Positions 25,642 to 35,650 of a stretch of DNA of 64,000 bases are shown piece after piece (the stretch's first letter is position 1; the number at the start of each line of letters is the position of its first letter). The stretch is from Bifidobacterium merycicum DSM 6492 (GTDB lineage: Bacteria; Actinomycetota; Actinomycetes; Actinomycetales; Bifidobacteriaceae): assembly GCF_900129045.1 (NCBI RefSeq), contig NZ_FQTX01000004.1, positions 115,511 to 179,510 on the forward strand, written 5' to 3'. The position numbers and the translations under genes were made by a program. The notes below the pieces were generated by a model. The model saw only the letters and a list, made by a program, of their open reading frames with translations, was not told the origin of the DNA and searched no databases.

Positions 25642-28208
25642 CTATGCCTGTTCTGCTTGCGGCAATGCGGCATCGGGCAATACCGTACCCATAGTCTCAA
25701 GACGCATCAGGAACTCGTTGGCGCTCATCGCATTGCACAATAGCGTGCCTTCGACAAGCGAGCCTCCGATGGAACGGATGAAGTCCACCTGCTCCGGCGT
25801 TTCCACACCGTTGAACACCACTTGGTACGCGCCATTGTCGCGCGAAATGTTCAACGCGTGCTGCATGATCTGCATGGCACGGGGCACACGGAATTCGCGG
25901 ACCATCGTCTCGTCGAATTGCGCGAAGTCCAACGGCAGACGCGCAAACGCGGCGATTTCGGAATACGTGGTGCCGGCATGGATCAGCCCAAGCTTGACAT
26001 TCGGCAGTGCGGCGAGATCGGTGACTTCGTCATCCGCTTCATCGTGTAACACATGAATAGCATGCGATCCCATCTGCAGCCCGAAACGCAGATGCGGCTG
26101 CTCATGGGTCAGCTGTTCCAATCGCTCGTGGAATCTGGAATTGGTCAACTCGGAACCGTTCATGTAGATACCCACGATGTCAAGCTCCGGGGCCACCTTG
26201 CGGAAATCGGTCATGTCCTTCACGCAGGTGTCCAACACGTCGAGCGTCAGCTGCGCGCTCATGCCGAGTCGGTACGCTTCCGCCATCACGAAATAGGGCG
26301 TCAGCGTGCGCCTTTTTTATCGTGCACGCGCACGATCGTGTCCAACGAAACGATGCGTTTGGTGTTCACGTTGAAAATCGGTTGGTACAGCACGGAAACG
26401 GTATTGTTCTCGATTGCACTGCGAAGCACATCGGACGCGTTGAAGTAGTCGCCGGAACCGTTTTGCATGGCCAGGACGGCCTCGGCGTCATCGACGACGG
26501 ACAGATTGGCGCTTTCCGATTCGTAGATATGCGCATTCGCGTCGGCGAACAACACCGAGAATCCGTCGGTCTCGTTCGAGAACGAGATGCTGCTCGACAC
26601 ATCCACGGAAACTTCGCCTTCTTCGGTATATACCGGCATGACGGCGAGATTGCGCATGCGCACGGTCAATTCCTCCACGTCGTCGGTGGACGTCACATTG
26701 GTGATGATCATGGCGAATTCCGCGCCGCTGACACGTGAGAGCGTAGCGTTTTCCGGCATCAGCCGGCTCAGACGCATGCTCACGGATCGCAGCACGGTGT
26801 TAGCGATTCTGCGTCCGTAATGTTCATTGACGGCACGAAGATGCTCCACGCCGAAGTACACCACCGCAACCAGATTGTGCACGTTCTCGGTCTGCAGACT
26901 CTTGAGATGCCCGATGAACGCACGGTAGGTGAGCGCTCCGGTCAGCGCATCCGTTTCCGCTTCGGTGCGCAGCAGCTTCACCGTCTTGCCCACGCGCAAC
27001 GATTCGGTAAGTATTTCGCCGCAGGTAAGCAATATCGTCTCGTCGGTCGACATGAACGGACGGTTCCATACGCTGCGTTCTATCGCAAGGTAATACTGCC
27101 TGGAGCCGGTGGAAATCGGTTCGGAGTATCGGTAGGAATGCCATCTCCTATTGAGATCATTCGTATCACTGACGAAACAGCGCATGCTGATGAGCCCGCG
27201 GTTGATGCGACGCACGACGGTTTCCTCAGGCGCCTGGTCCGGCAACGGCAACGCGTCGCTCACGTTCGCGATGCTTTTCAGCGCGTTCTTGGATCGTGCC
27301 AGCCGGTTCAACGTGTTGATGGCCATCAGCAGCAGCGAATAGGCGATCAGCATCAGTATGGATACCGAAAGCACAGTTGCGGGGCTCGTGCCGATATTGG
27401 CGAACTGCAGGATATCGGGAATCCATACGATCGCCATGAGATCGGCCAACATCATGGCAAGCGTATGCGATAGTGAATACTCGTGTATGGCTTTGCGGAT
27501 TGGGATCTGCGCGAAAAAGAACGTGACGATATCGCAGATAAGGCGGATGGTCGGCACCGCGACGGTCATGATTAGCAGAGGAAGCAACCAATGTCGGAAT
27601 TGGTAGGTACTGAGTGCCGCGTTGATGGAATGCGGGCTGATGCTGGTTCCCAGCACCTGTGGCGTATCGGCGAACAGCCCTTTGATGAGAGGGACCGGTG
27701 CAAGCGTGGTTCCGGCGCGTAGGATGCCGACGGTGATGCTGCGTGCGGTGAAGATCGACGTGATGATAACGGCGATGATCACGAACAACGCCACGTCGGA
27801 GAAATAGCCGGTCACCAGCAGCATCACGGTCAGCAACGGTAGCGTGGTGTGCTCCGCCGACACGGGATACGTCGAGCGTTTCTTGTGATAGGTCAGACAG
27901 AGCAGGAAACACACCGACCATATGCCGATGAGTACTGGCTGCTCCGCGAATCGCCGCATGCCTTCTTTCGCATGCGCGATGATCGTAACTGTGAGAAACA
28001 GCGTGTAGATAACGACCAGGATGGTAAGTCTGGTTGACTTTCTGACACCCCCCTTGCAGATATTTGTTGTTGGCTGCTCGATGCTTCGCTCGCATGATTG
28101 CCCGATTCCCTTCCTTTGCTGTGAAATGCCGGTCGGTCTGTGATCACGGTCTGCCGGTTGTGTCCTCTCCGACGTGCTTGCTACAGCACGGGGCCGACGA
28201 TGCGCCAT
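25642..28208 (-). pseudogene. Membrane GGDEF/EAL-like protein, frame-broken at an A6 run
   Basis: Two minus-strand frames join into one protein of about 850 aa. The first (start near 28208, overlapping the GH18 stop) has about six membrane segments (LTILVVIYTLFLTVTII through SILMLIAYSLLLMAINTL), a linker, then a GGDEF-like domain. The signature loop reads RVSGAEF instead of GGDEF. The EAL-like domain starts YQPIFNVNTKRIVSLDTIVR (EAL replaced by DTI) and the frame ends at 26301. The second frame continues TPYFVMAEAYRLGMS to NGVETPEQVDFIRSIGGSL, but the metal-binding DDFGTGYS motif reads HAGTTYS. One extra base in the run at 26313-26318 would fuse them. Catalysis is unlikely; a c-di-GMP-binding or structural role is possible. 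The true start is uncertain. Confidence 0.75.
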
Positions 28209-29482
28209 GGCGCGTTAGTGCCTTCCTCTGCGCTGTCCGGGCGCTCGTTTTCGTTGTTGCCCAACGACTCGTAGATGTTACCGTTCCAGATCACCTTGTC
28301 GCCCTGCCTGTATAGCGTGCCGGGATCCCACGTGGGGTAAGCCTGCTTGGAGGAATTCCAATTCGCGTTGTCGAAGTCGACGATTGTGCCCGGAGTACCC
28401 CGGAATCCCGATCCCAATGTGCTGGCGAATTCGCCGTCCGTCTGCTTCATGCCGCTGCAGAACGTTTTGAGCGTGTTCGTGTTCGTGTAGTTCTCACCGC
28501 ACTGCTGGTCGCGGTTCAGTGACCACATGCTTAGGCGCCCTAGGCTCGTTTCCAGCGCGAAGGTGTTGATTCCACGCGCATTGTCAAGCGTGAAGTATTC
28601 GTTTTTGGTGTCATTCTGGCCGATGAGCACGGTCGCTCCGAGCAGTTCCCAGATCTGGTGGTCGCTGAACAGTTTGCCGCGCCTGTACAGCAGTGTCTTG
28701 TATTGCGCCTGGGCCGCGTTCAATGAGCTTTTGATGAGGGTGGATTGCGTGATCGACGTGGAGGCCACGTTGAAATCCATGGTCATGAGATTCACGGAGG
28801 ACAACGTCACTCCGGCATCAAGAAATGCTTCCACGGTTTGCATGCCTTGCAAAGTCATGCCTCGGGCATCCGCCGGTAGCGTCAGGCTTATGGTCAGATT
28901 GGAAGCGTTTCCACCTTTGCTTTTAGTTTTCTCATTGGCGATAAGCTTCGCCACCGCTTGTGCCCGTCGGGTCGCGGCTTCGCTGTATCCGTCGAGATTC
29001 GAGCCTTCGATATCGAAATCGAGCGAAGTGACGTGATAGCGGTCGATCACTTGCTGATAGGCCTTGGCGAGCGAATCGACGTTGGGGCAGGCGGTGGCCA
29101 GTTCGGTGCCGCGTTGCCCGCCGAAACTGATGGTGACCGTGCGGTCCGTCTTGTAGGTTTGCGCGATGCGGCTGTCGAGATCAAGCAAGGATGCTGCCCC
29201 ATCAAGGCTGTAATAGCCGCCCCAGCTGGGCTGGCACCCATTCGCGGTGACGAATCCGAGGATCATGTTGCGGTAGACATTGCCTACCTTGGATTCAAAT
29301 TCGTACGATGGCGTCGCGGTCACATCCACGTAGCCGCCGAACCAAGGTTCCGGCAGCTTTTCCGATGCGGTTCGCGTAAATGTGAGCCATGACCAGGTGC
29401 CTGCCGCGATGAGCGCGGCGCAGGCGATGACTACAAGCAATCGGGGGAAGGAGAATCGCCTTCCCGGGAATGGGGTTTTCAT
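28181..29482 (-). CDS. Secreted GH18-like hydrolase with chitin-binding tail
   Basis: 433 aa from ATG 29482 with AAAGGGGAAGCG upstream (the frame is open 19 codons earlier). An N-terminal signal anchor, RLLVVIACAALIAAGTWSW, is followed by a TIM-barrel-like domain. VTSLDFDIEGSNLDGYS matches the GH18 DxxDxDxE catalytic motif with its Glu, ISFGGQRG precedes it as the SxGG block, and VNLMTMDFN supplies the YxY/MxxD-like position. The last ~55 residues (YPTWDPGTLYRQGDKVIWNG onward) are a CBM5/12 chitin-binding module. It probably cleaves or remodels a GlcNAc-containing surface polymer. It is divergent from the GT2 gene and overlaps the GGDEF/EAL gene. Confidence 0.85.
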   Translation of the reverse strand: MKTPFPGRRFSFPRLLVVIACAALIAAGTWSWLTFTRTASEKLPEPWFGGYVDVTATPSYEFESKVGNVYRNMILGFVTANGCQPSWGGYYSLDGAASLLDLDSRIAQTYKTDRTVTISFGGQRGTELATACPNVDSLAKAYQQVIDRYHVTSLDFDIEGSNLDGYSEAATRRAQAVAKLIANEKTKSKGGNASNLTISLTLPADARGMTLQGMQTVEAFLDAGVTLSSVNLMTMDFNVASTSITQSTLIKSSLNAAQAQYKTLLYRRGKLFSDHQIWELLGATVLIGQNDTKNEYFTLDNARGINTFALETSLGRLSMWSLNRDQQCGENYTNTNTLKTFCSGMKQTDGEFASTLGSGFRGTPGTIVDFDNANWNSSKQAYPTWDPGTLYRQGDKVIWNGNIYESLGNNENERPDSAEEGTNAPWRIVGPVL

Positions 29483-29570
29483 CGCTTCCCCTTTCGTGGA
29501 TTGTGTCTTGTTATCCGTGAGGCTGCGATAAATGGACATGCGGTTTATCTCCCGTTTGGCATCATCGCGT

Positions 29571-29650
29571 GTACGGTGGGACTTATACCCCCTATTGCGG
29601 TGGGATTTATGCCCCCTACTGCATGTCGTTTTGGCATATCCTGCCTACAG
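29571..29650. repeat. Three degenerate ~25-bp tandem repeats in the GH18/GT2 promoter gap
   Basis: Units GGTGGGACTTATACCCCCTA and GGTGGGATTTATGCCCCCTA (starting at 29575 and 29599) are followed by a weaker GGCATATCCTGCCTAC copy. Each unit is partly self-complementary. They occupy the 270-bp divergent gap and could be binding sites for a shared regulator. Confidence 0.6.
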
Positions 29651-29752
29651 TGGAAAGTGTAATTCATGGTCAGTACGGCAATCCCGGCAATGATATACAT
29701 TTCCTTGTGATACCACGGGAGAGAACGGTTCCGATAACGCAAAGGCGGTCTG

Positions 29753-32011
29753 GTGATAAGAGCAGGGAGCAATAGGGGGAATAAAAGTGGTGATCGTAAG
29801 TACCAGTGGGGTGCGGAAACCTCCACGCGTCCGCTTGCCATCATGCACGCCCAACCGTCGCCGGTGTGTATCGTGTTCGGTTACATCGCGATTGTCTGCA
29901 CCGTTATTTCGTGGCTGGTATACATGATCACGATGATTCTCTCGTTGTTCATCAACAATCCTTCGCTCACATTACGTTTCGTGGTGGAGGGCGTGCTGTA
30001 CATGACGATCGTGACTACGCTGATCTTCAGTGCGCTCGTATATTTGGTGACACGACAGGGGGCAATGTACCGTTTCCTGCGGCATGAACGTGTACCGCGA
30101 GCCATGCTTGACGATCATTTCTCGCGCAACTATGACAAGGGCATCACCGTGCTGATCCCGTCGTATGTGGAACAGCCGAAGGTTGTCGAGAAAACGATTT
30201 GGTCGGCCGCATTGCAGGAATTCCCCGATCTTGCCGTTGTACTGCTGATCGACAATCCCCCGCATCCGAAGAACGACGAGGCGCGTGCGATTCTGAAGGC
30301 CAGCCGTGAGCTGATGCCGAAGGTGTTAACCGAGCTTGCGCAACCGGGCAAGCGTTTCACGCAGGCCCGTGACGAAGTCATGGCGATATTATCCGACCAG
30401 ATGGATGCGCGATGCAGTGTGGCCGCGCGTTGCGCCGAGGATTATCGCGCGGCCGCGCGATGGTTGGAACGTAAGGCCGACATGTGGCCGGTGGAGGACC
30501 ATACCGACGACTTCTTCTGTGATCAGGTTCTGCGAGGCCTTGCCCGTGACCTGCGTTTGACGGAGCAGGCGCTCAACGATTCGATTACCCTGCAGCAACA
30601 TGTCGATGCAAAACGTATCCTACAGCTCTACGAACGTTTGGTGCGTATCTTCACTGCAAAAGGATGGTCGTTCGAGCGCAAGCTGTATGCATCGACATCC
30701 CGTGAGGGCAACAAGGCCATGAATCTGAATTCCTTCATCGGATTGATGGGGCACTCGCTGAAGCGTGTGGAGACATCCGATGGGGTGATTCTGCGTGACG
30801 TGCGTGAGGGTGAATCCGCCGATTTCGTCATGCGTAATTCCGAATACGTGTTGACGTTGGATGCCGATTCCATGCTGTTGCGTGATTATTGCCTGCGTTT
30901 GGTATACCAGTTGGAACAGCCGGGCAACGAGCGTGTGGCCGTGATCCAGACCCCGTATTCCTCGTATCGCGGTGCACCCACCCGAATCGAACGCATCGCG
31001 GCCGCCACCACCGACATCCAGCACATGCTGCATCAGGGTATGACCTACTATGACGCCACGTTCTGGGTGGGTGCGAATGCGGTGATCCGCAAGGCCGCGC
31101 TCGACGATATCTGCGTGGTATCGACCGAGGACACTCGCACGGTGAAAACGTATATTCAGGATCGTACGGTGATCGAAGACACCGAATCCAGCATCGATCT
31201 GGGGTATTTCGGCTGGCATCTGGTCAATTATCCGGAACGGTTGAGCTATAGTTCCACGCCTCCGGATTTCGGCTCTCTGGTGGTGCAACGGCGGCGTTGG
31301 GCGAATGGTGGCCTGTTGATCATCGGCAAATTCTTCCGCATCGTGCGTGCCCGTCGTCAGCGTGGCGACGATGTGAAGTTGGGGGAGTGGGCGCTTCGCG
31401 TGAACTATACGGCCTCGATCGCATGGTCGAGTTTCGGTCTGATGTTCCTGCTGGCGTATCCGTTCGACCAGCGTCTGCTGAGCCCGTGGGTGGTGCTCGC
31501 TTCGCTGCCGTATTTTGCCACCATGTCGAGCGATTTGAAACGCAACGGATATAAGCACTCCGACATCTTCCGCATCTACGGTTTCAACATCGTCCTGCTG
31601 ACCGTGAATCTTTCCGGCACCCTCAAATCGATTCAACAGGGCATGACGAACACCAAGATTCCGTTCGCGCGAACACCGAAAGTCAATAACCGAACCGCAT
31701 CGCCGGCGTTGTACGTGGCCATGCCGTGGGTGATCATCATCTACTCGAGCATGGTGTTCTACGCCGATACGCTCTCGCATAACTGGGGCAATGCGGTATT
31801 CGCCGGATTCAACGCGATCGTGACGTTCTGGGCGTTGATCGCGTACATTGGCATCTGGCATTCCCTGCAGGACATGGTGGTTGGTCTGATTCGTTGGCTT
31901 TTCGTGCCGATTAAGGAGCCGCAGCAGCAGGACGGCCGCAAGAAGACCTCATGGCGTGACGCCCTTTACTTCGGCGATCGTCAGATGATCTATGAATCCC
32001 GGCCATTGTAG
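29753..32011 (+). CDS. Processive glycosyltransferase family 2 (BcsA/HAS-like)
   Basis: 752 aa if started at GTG 29753; ATG 29843 is an alternative (about 722 aa) without a clear ribosome site. Two N-terminal membrane helices precede the catalytic domain. The GT-A motifs are in order: ITVLIPSYVEQPKVVEKT with VVLLIDN, LTLDADSML (the DxD, about residue 365), VVSTEDTRT (TED, about 465), and VVQRRRWANGG (QxxRW, about 510). Four to five C-terminal membrane helices complete a synthase-plus-channel layout. No PilZ domain is present. It probably polymerises and exports a beta-linked exopolysaccharide. Monocistronic, divergent from GH18 and the GGDEF/EAL-like gene. Confidence 0.88.
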   Translation: MIRAGSNRGNKSGDRKYQWGAETSTRPLAIMHAQPSPVCIVFGYIAIVCTVISWLVYMITMILSLFINNPSLTLRFVVEGVLYMTIVTTLIFSALVYLVTRQGAMYRFLRHERVPRAMLDDHFSRNYDKGITVLIPSYVEQPKVVEKTIWSAALQEFPDLAVVLLIDNPPHPKNDEARAILKASRELMPKVLTELAQPGKRFTQARDEVMAILSDQMDARCSVAARCAEDYRAAARWLERKADMWPVEDHTDDFFCDQVLRGLARDLRLTEQALNDSITLQQHVDAKRILQLYERLVRIFTAKGWSFERKLYASTSREGNKAMNLNSFIGLMGHSLKRVETSDGVILRDVREGESADFVMRNSEYVLTLDADSMLLRDYCLRLVYQLEQPGNERVAVIQTPYSSYRGAPTRIERIAAATTDIQHMLHQGMTYYDATFWVGANAVIRKAALDDICVVSTEDTRTVKTYIQDRTVIEDTESSIDLGYFGWHLVNYPERLSYSSTPPDFGSLVVQRRRWANGGLLIIGKFFRIVRARRQRGDDVKLGEWALRVNYTASIAWSSFGLMFLLAYPFDQRLLSPWVVLASLPYFATMSSDLKRNGYKHSDIFRIYGFNIVLLTVNLSGTLKSIQQGMTNTKIPFARTPKVNNRTASPALYVAMPWVIIIYSSMVFYADTLSHNWGNAVFAGFNAIVTFWALIAYIGIWHSLQDMVVGLIRWLFVPIKEPQQQDGRKKTSWRDALYFGDRQMIYESRPL

Positions 32012-32564
32012 GGTCGGGAGGAGCGTTCTGCGTGCCTTGGAATCCAGATTCCATTCTGGGGTGCGCAGGCCATGCCGGTTGTCCGGAAACGTTTATTCGT
32101 AGGTATTGGCGTAGGCGGATTCCTTGCTCGCCCATGCCGTCGTAGTGCTTGATTCCCCAATGACCCGATCTGTGAGGACGTCGGCACCCGGTACATGCTG
32201 GGCGATGATCTGCTCGTTGCGATCTCATCGCAACGATTTCCGCTGGTTCGTCCATCCGTTCGTGTGTTTTGCATGGATTTCTGCTGTGCCGACGGGAGTC
32301 GTTCTTCATGGGAAGTCGTTATTGATGATGAACTGGGGCAAAACGAGACGGATTGAAATACAAAGGGAGATCAAGAGACTGTGCCCGGAACATGCGTAAG
32401 CGTTGGGGCGGGCGTATGGCAGTAAAGAGAAGAGACAGGAAGGCCGCTGCCCGTAAGGGCAGCGGCCTTCTCATGTATCAGCCGTATCGGCTAGCCCGGT
32501 GTGGGCGGTGGCGAGACCCCTTCGTTCCACTATTGCGGATTGAAGGCGGCCCCACCGCTTGGCG
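32012..32564. other. Non-coding stretch
   Basis: No convincing gene on either strand over 553 bp between the GT2 stop and the surface-protein stop. It contains the terminator at 32440-32469 and otherwise only unstructured sequence. Confidence 0.5.
32440..32469 (-). terminator. Terminator of the surface-protein gene
   Basis: AAGGCCGCTGCCC and GGGCAGCGGCCTT form a perfect 13-bp stem with a GTAA loop, followed on the minus strand by a pyrimidine-rich tract. Confidence 0.7.
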
Positions 32565-35284
32565 TCACGCCTGCTTCTTCTTCAGCATGATCGCCGCACC
32601 GAGCAGCAGGGCGGTGGCACCGGCGATCACGATGGCCGCGATGGGCGCACCGGTGTTCGCGGTGGAATCCTGCTTGGTGGTCTTATCGGCGGCGGGCTTC
32701 GTGTTCGTGCCCGGATTCGACGGTTCGACCGGCGCATCCGCTTCGAACACGGCCTGGACGGAGACGCTGCCGTCAGGCATGGTGAAGGCGTTGTCGGCGA
32801 TGGTGATATCGCCCTTGAGCACCTTCCACTCCTTGAAGTGGTAACCCTTGTCGGCGGTGGCGGTCAGTGTGACCGTATCGCCCTTGGCGGCCCTTTCGGC
32901 GTTCGCGGAAGCGGTGCCGCCCTTGGTGGCGGACACGTTCACGGCGAACTGCGTGTTGCGCACGCGCCACAGCTGGGTGCCGTAGAACGGGTTCGCGGTG
33001 CCGATCACCATGTAGTCATCGGTGTCGCAGAAGATGCGCAGACCGTGGTTGAACGGGTCGCCGAAGCCTTCGTCGGTGACGGTCTTCACGTTCACCTTGC
33101 CGCTGTCGGAGATCTCGAACAGGTTGAAGCCGCGCTTGGACTTGGCCAGATACGGCAGAGCCTTGGCGTAAGCCTTCAGGTTGGCCTTGGAGGTCAGCTT
33201 GACGAGGGTCTCGTACAGGCCCTTGAACTTGTCCGGGATCAGATCGCCGATGCCGGAGAACGCGTCCACGATCTCGCCATAGGAGTCGGCGAAGTCGGCG
33301 GAACCCTTGCTGGAGAGCTGGGAGCCGAGAGCGTCGAGCTCGTTGTTGATGTCGAAGAGCTGGGCGATGTCGGAGGTGGAGGCCAGGCTGCCGGGGACGA
33401 TGCTGCCGTCCTTGATGCCGTCGACCAGTTCCTTGGTCTGCGCCTTGGTCAGGATGATGGCTTCGGCGGAGGCGGAGGAATCGGCGTCGGCGGACTGCGG
33501 CTGGGCCACGGAGGCGTCCTTGGCGGCTTCGGAACGGGCCCAATCGACCAAGGCCTCAGGGTCGTCGGTGGACGGCATGGACTTGGATGCCTGATCGTCG
33601 GCGCTCTGCGTGGAGACGGCGGAGGCCGGATCGGTCGGGCCCATGCCCCACAGCAGGCGCAGGAACACGCGCAGGTAGCGGACGGTGTTGTTCCAGTCCT
33701 TTTCGCTCATGTTCAGGATGTCGCCGTTGGTGAACTGGGCGACCGGCTCCAGCAGGGTGGTGGTGTTCATAGTGGACAGGTACATCTTGCCCTCATGAAC
33801 GGTGGTCTGCCAGGTGTACTGGTTCATGTGGTTGTCGTAACCGCTGCCGAGACCGGTGGTGCCGCCGTTCGGGAAGGTGCTGTTGGCATCGCCCACGAGC
33901 ATTTCGACGTTCTCGTTCTTGTTCATGCGGTACAGGTTGACGGACTGCTCGAGGTTGGTGGCCTGGGTCACGAAATTGCTCTTGGTGACAAAGCCCTGGA
34001 GCGCGCTGCTCACATCGTTGTAGTCGCCGATGTACAGGTAGTCGCCGTAGACCTGCAGGGTGCAGGCGCCGGCGCTCACGCGGCTCTTGTCAAGACCGTA
34101 GTAGTACTTGGCGCCCTTGGCGGTGTCGCCCACGAGTGGACGCCAGGTCCAGTCGGCCTTGTTGGTCGGGTCGCCGTTGTTCTCGCCCACGTAGATGGCG
34201 AAGGAACGCATGGTGCCGGTCTTCTCGTTCAGGGTGCTGGTGTCGCCGGAGCAGATCACCACGTACAGCTTGCCGTTGAACTCCTGCACCTGGTAGATGC
34301 CGCCGCCGTTGACGTCCTGGCGGTGGATGGCGGGCAGGTTGTCGAAGCTCGCCATGTCGGCGATCACCTTGTAGGAGTTCGGGTCGGATGGGGTGTTGGA
34401 GGCCACGAGCTGGGCCTTGCCCTTGCCGTCCGCGGTCGGCTTGAGATCGCCGGCGATCAGGGTGTTGCCGAAGGAGCCGATGGCGCGGGTGGAGGTGAAC
34501 ACGTTGCCGTTGACCAGGGAGCGGAAGCCATTGACGTCGACGCTGTCATAGACGCGGGTGAGCTTGTCGCCGTTCTCCGGATCGACCTCGTAGACGCAGG
34601 GGAAGCCGTTCTGGTAAGCCATGGCGGTCTGGATCTCCTGCTGGGTGAGTTCCTTGTTGTTGGTGTCCATGATCATGCCTTCGAAGTACAGCTTGCCGTT
34701 CATCTTGAACGTGCTGCGGAAGGTCGGGATGATGCCCTTGCCGCCTTCGATGCCGGTGCTCTTGGACATCAGGATCTTGGTTTCGCCGGTCTTCACGTTG
34801 AACTTGAAGAGCATGCCGCCGGCGCTCTTGCCGTCGGGCTCGCCAAGGTACATGTTGCCCGCGTACATGGTCTGCATAAGCGCGGTGGCCTCTCGGTGGT
34901 CAGGCCCATGTTGCTGGAGAAGCCGCGCGAGAGGATGTTCTGCACACCCAGACCGCCGTACATGGTGCCGATGTACACCCAGTCGCCGTAGGATGCGGCG
35001 GCGTAGCTGTAGGACTGGCCGCGGTCGCTGTTGCCGGTGGCGCTCAGTCCGGAGGTGTAGGGGGCGATGGTGCCGTTGCCGGTGTAGTCGACCACGCCGT
35101 CGGCCTGCTGGAGGTCCTGGTCGGCGTGGCTGACCTTTTCGAAGGTCATGCCGTTGCCGGCGTTATACGTGTAGGTGGGATTCAGTTCGGTTGCTTCGCT
35201 TGCCATGGCGGTGCCCGGGATTCCCGCGAGCGTCATCGCACATGCGGCTATCGCGCCAATGAACGCGATGGCTTTGTTTCTCAT
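32565..35284 (-). pseudogene. Large cell-surface protein with InlB-type repeat, frame-broken
   Basis: N-terminal frame from ATG 35284 (TTAAGGAGAAAAAT upstream) has a signal peptide (MRNKAIAFIGAIAACAMTLA, cleavage after AMA) and runs YTGNGTIAPYTSGLSATG, YGDWVYIGTMYGGLGVQNIL up to GLTTE. After GLTTE, 2 extra bases (GAGAGG at 34889-34895) throw it out of frame; the correct continuation ATALMQTMYAGNMYLGEPDG runs on another 770 codons. That part has propeller-like repeats and ends with a divergent InlB B-repeat (TATADKGYHFKEWKVLKGDI), a PVEPSNPGTNTKPAADKTTK linker, and a C-terminal anchor (STANTGAPIAAIVIAGATAL plus KKKQA) with TANTG where a sortase motif LPxTG would be. About 906 aa if intact; ligand unknown. 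Confidence 0.75.
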
Positions 35285-35390
35285 CTATTTTTCTCCTTAA
35301 GTGACGAGACGTGAACACGTCATCGACGGGGAGGCTGGGCGTTCCGTCATCAGTGGCGGAATGTGTGCCACGAGGAAACCACAGAGCCTC

Positions 35391-35526
35391 TGTCAACAAC
35401 GTATCGGTAATTGTTGACAAGACGTCATGGTAAATGTCTTGTGAAAACCGTTGAAAATAAAAGCTTTTCAATGCATACGTTTGCTTTTTACAGAAGGGGT
35501 ATTGTTGTCAACAGTTTTGTCGACAA
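35391..35526. promoter_or_regulatory. Repeated TGTCAACA operators between surface protein and ROK gene
   Basis: TGTCAACAA (35391) and TTGTTGACA (ending 35419) are perfect inverted arms 11 bp apart. A second site TTGTTGTCAACA / TTTTGTCGACAA lies at 35503-35525. The stretch 35285-35650 holds no gene, and the sites fit a shared regulator of the divergent pair. Confidence 0.55.
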
Positions 35527-35650
35527 TGTGATGTTGCCGGGAGAAAACGGGGGTATAGAAGGGGGTTTGTGGCGTGGGTATTCGACGGTGAAGCGGCGAT
35601 ATACTATGCACAGGTTCGATTTATTAATTAAAGACAGGTTAGATAGCGAT

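Noticed and set aside
29571..29650. CRISPR array
   Set aside because: Repeats are adjacent without unique spacers; only three degenerate units and no cas genes.
32559..34991. 810-aa plus-strand open frame opposite the surface protein
   Set aside because: Low-complexity Gly/Val/His/Asp translation with no domain; it mirrors the high-GC third-position bias of the minus-strand gene.
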